A DNA stretch of 64,000 nucleotides from Corynebacterium pseudodiphtheriticum DSM 44287. Lineage in GTDB: Bacteria; Actinomycetota; Actinomycetes; Mycobacteriales; Mycobacteriaceae. Below are positions 62,672-64,000 of the stretch, piece by piece. Below the pieces are notes generated by a model, which was given only the letters and a program-made list of their open reading frames with translations, made no database searches and was not told the origin of the DNA. A program made the translations under genes and the position numbers. The stretch spans positions 1 through 64,000 of the forward strand of contig NZ_JIAH01000010.1 of the NCBI RefSeq assembly GCF_000688415.1. Direction: 5' to 3'. Every line of letters starts with the position of its first letter. Positions within the stretch are counted from its first letter, which is position 1.

Positions 62672-62999
62672 GCTTCAGATCAGGTTATACGGCCCCCAAA
62701 AAAGGTGTTGTACCCATTAGTTTTTCCTTCTCTGCTTATTTGCACAACAACCAGCGACACCTCCACAACGCTAGGAAACGCTAACCAAAACAAAACCCCA
62801 GCCCACAGGCCTATTTTATTCAATTTTCAGAAACTTTCCAGCAAGCAACCGCAAGCACTTTACGTTCCAAATCATAAACCCGAGTGCTTTCCGACCAAAC
62901 GTTAACTTCTTGTGACTTACCCCATTATGGGTGGGGTGGCAGTGACGCACCCCCTAGGATCCAAAAACCCAACCGATATCCAAAACCCAACCGACACGC

Positions 63000-63035
63000 A
63001 AAAACGCCGCTCCCTGGATTCCCCAGGAAACGGCG
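63000..63035 (-). terminator. groEL terminator
   Basis: The stem formed by 63005-63017 and 63022-63035 (CGCCG...TCCCTGG with CCAGGAAACGGCG) is followed on the minus strand by TTTTTGCG. It lies about 120 bases after the groEL stop. Confidence 0.75.
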
Positions 63036-63156
63036 CCTACGCGATTTCGACTACAACAACACCCCAAAACACAACGTGCCCGGGGTGCGCTAACACCGTT
63101 AGCTCGTTGCCAGTCTAAACAGCGACTATTTTGCAGCAGCCTAAACAGCGACTGTT

Positions 63157-64000
63157 TTACATCATGCCGCCCATGCCACCCATTGGGTCAGCGCCAGCAG
63201 CAGCGTCAGCACCTGCTGGTTCTGGCTTGTCCGCAACCACGGCCTCGGTGGTCAAGAACAGGGCTGCGATCGACGCAGCGTTCTGCAGAGCCGAGCGGGT
63301 GACCTTGACTGGGTCGTTGATACCAGCAGCCATCAGGTCGACGTATTCGCCGGTAGCGGCGTTCAGACCCTCGCCTGGGTTCAGGCGGGAAACCTTATCC
63401 GCTACCACGCCTGGCTCCAGGCCAGAGTTGTAGGCGATCTGCTTCAGTGGCGCAGACAGTGCTTCGCGGACGATCTTGGCGCCAATGGCTTCGTCGCCAG
63501 TCAGGTCCAGTGCATCCAATGCGGAAGCGGCCTGCAGCAGGGCGACGCCACCACCAGCAACGATACCTTCGTCGACGGCAGCTTTAGCGTTACGCACAGC
63601 ATCCTCGATACGGTGCTTACGCTCCTTGAGCTCAACCTCGGTAGCAGCACCGACCTTCAGCACGGCAACGCCGCCGGACAGCTTCGCCAGGCGCTCCTGC
63701 AGCTTCTCACGGTCGTAATCGGAATCGGAGTTCTCGATTTCCGCGCGGATCTGCTTAATGCGGCCGTCGATCTGTGCCTGCTCACCAGCACCCTGCACGA
63801 TGGTGGTCTCGTCCTTGGTGACGACAACCTTGCGTGCGGTACCCAACTGAGCAATGTCGGCAGTCTCCAGGGACAGTCCGACCTCTTCGGAGATAACCTG
63901 GCCGCCGGTCAGGATAGCCATGTCCTGCAGGGTGGCCTTGCGACGGTCACCGAAGCCTGGCGCCTTCACAGCCACAGACTTGAAGGTGCCGCGGATCTTG
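63157..64000 (-). CDS. groEL: Chaperonin GroEL, C-terminal part (5' end outside window)
   Basis: The visible 281 codons include [18 protein letters not shown] at the window edge, the equatorial segment [13 protein letters not shown] and [11 protein letters not shown], and end in [12 protein letters not shown]. The Gly-Met tail is that of the general GroEL (often called GroEL2 in actinobacteria), not the His-tailed paralogue. The 5' part continues past position 64000. The hsp60 gene beside porH/porA is the usual corynebacterial arrangement. Confidence 0.96.
   Translation of the reverse strand, partial: KIRGTFKSVAVKAPGFGDRRKATLQDMAILTGGQVISEEVGLSLETADIAQLGTARKVVVTKDETTIVQGAGEQAQIDGRIKQIRAEIENSDSDYDREKLQERLAKLSGGVAVLKVGAATEVELKERKHRIEDAVRNAKAAVDEGIVAGGGVALLQAASALDALDLTGDEAIGAKIVREALSAPLKQIAYNSGLEPGVVADKVSRLNPGEGLNAATGEYVDLMAAGINDPVKVTRSALQNAASIAALFLTTEAVVADKPEPAGADAAAGADPMGGMGGMM

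Larger units (their letters stand above)
62562..63156. other. Intergenic region between groEL and the por operon
   Basis: About 600 bases hold the porH promoter near 62644-62671 and the groEL terminator near 63000-63035. The stretch 62680-62990 is A+T-rich, with no coding frame I can support. C. glutamicum has one extra small gene near here, but I see no clear counterpart. Confidence 0.5.

Overview
The window looks like chromosomal DNA from a mycolate-containing Corynebacterium. The evidence is gene order matching C. glutamicum and mycobacteria in several blocks, an ipsA-type regulator beside otsA/otsB, a porH/porA-like pair next to a groEL with a Gly-Met tail, and IS1249-type insertion DNA. 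I cannot name the species. Most of the sequence is conserved core genome with short accessory insertions.

Layout. 1-3.5 kb: a Rib/YPDG-type surface protein broken by a one-base frameshift, then a complete IS256-family (IS1249-like) element with an 8-bp target duplication. 3.6-9.0 kb: tRNA-Thr, threonine/serine exporter, a histone H1-like lysine-rich protein, and the OtsA-OtsB trehalose pathway with a lipoprotein between. 9.0-15.7 kb: a His-rich metal-binding protein, an alcohol dehydrogenase, an unknown overlapping gene pair, the ipsA regulator and a divergent zinc/manganese ABC transporter. 15.8-19.2 kb: DoxX protein, RtcB RNA ligase, and an AbiE locus whose toxin has decayed. 19.2-30 kb: rlmB-cysS-ispDF-carD, divergent lpqE-radA, then the place where mycobacteria carry disA. 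Here that place holds a 63-residue peptide with a class I lantibiotic-like leader and a small membrane protein. A conserved membrane protein, carbonic anhydrase and mutY follow. 30-34.4 kb: a siderophore-type iron ABC transporter and a secreted lipase. 34.6-44.8 kb: clpC, a YhgE/Pip-type membrane protein, gabD, a drug exporter, lysS. 44.9-47.9 kb: a CstA transporter, a small protein ending in Cys-Cys, and an ArsA-like ATPase. 47.9-58.9 kb: panC, two membrane proteins, folK-folB-folP-folE, ftsH, hpt, tilS, dacB. 59-64 kb: ppa, a DUF559-like protein, a rhodanese, ppk2, porA-like, porH-like and the 3' part of groEL.

The most unusual signals are these. The 10-mer CGTCGGCAAG occurs at least 25 times on both strands, in several reading frames and in intergenic DNA, where independent bases would predict well under one; one pair forms a 17-bp hairpin. 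The lantibiotic-like precursor sits in the radA-disA neighbourhood. The CstA / CC-terminal protein / ArsA-like ATPase cluster resembles the E. coli CstA-YbdD pairing. There are also several decayed or frameshifted accessory genes. All counts were made by eye and no database search was run.
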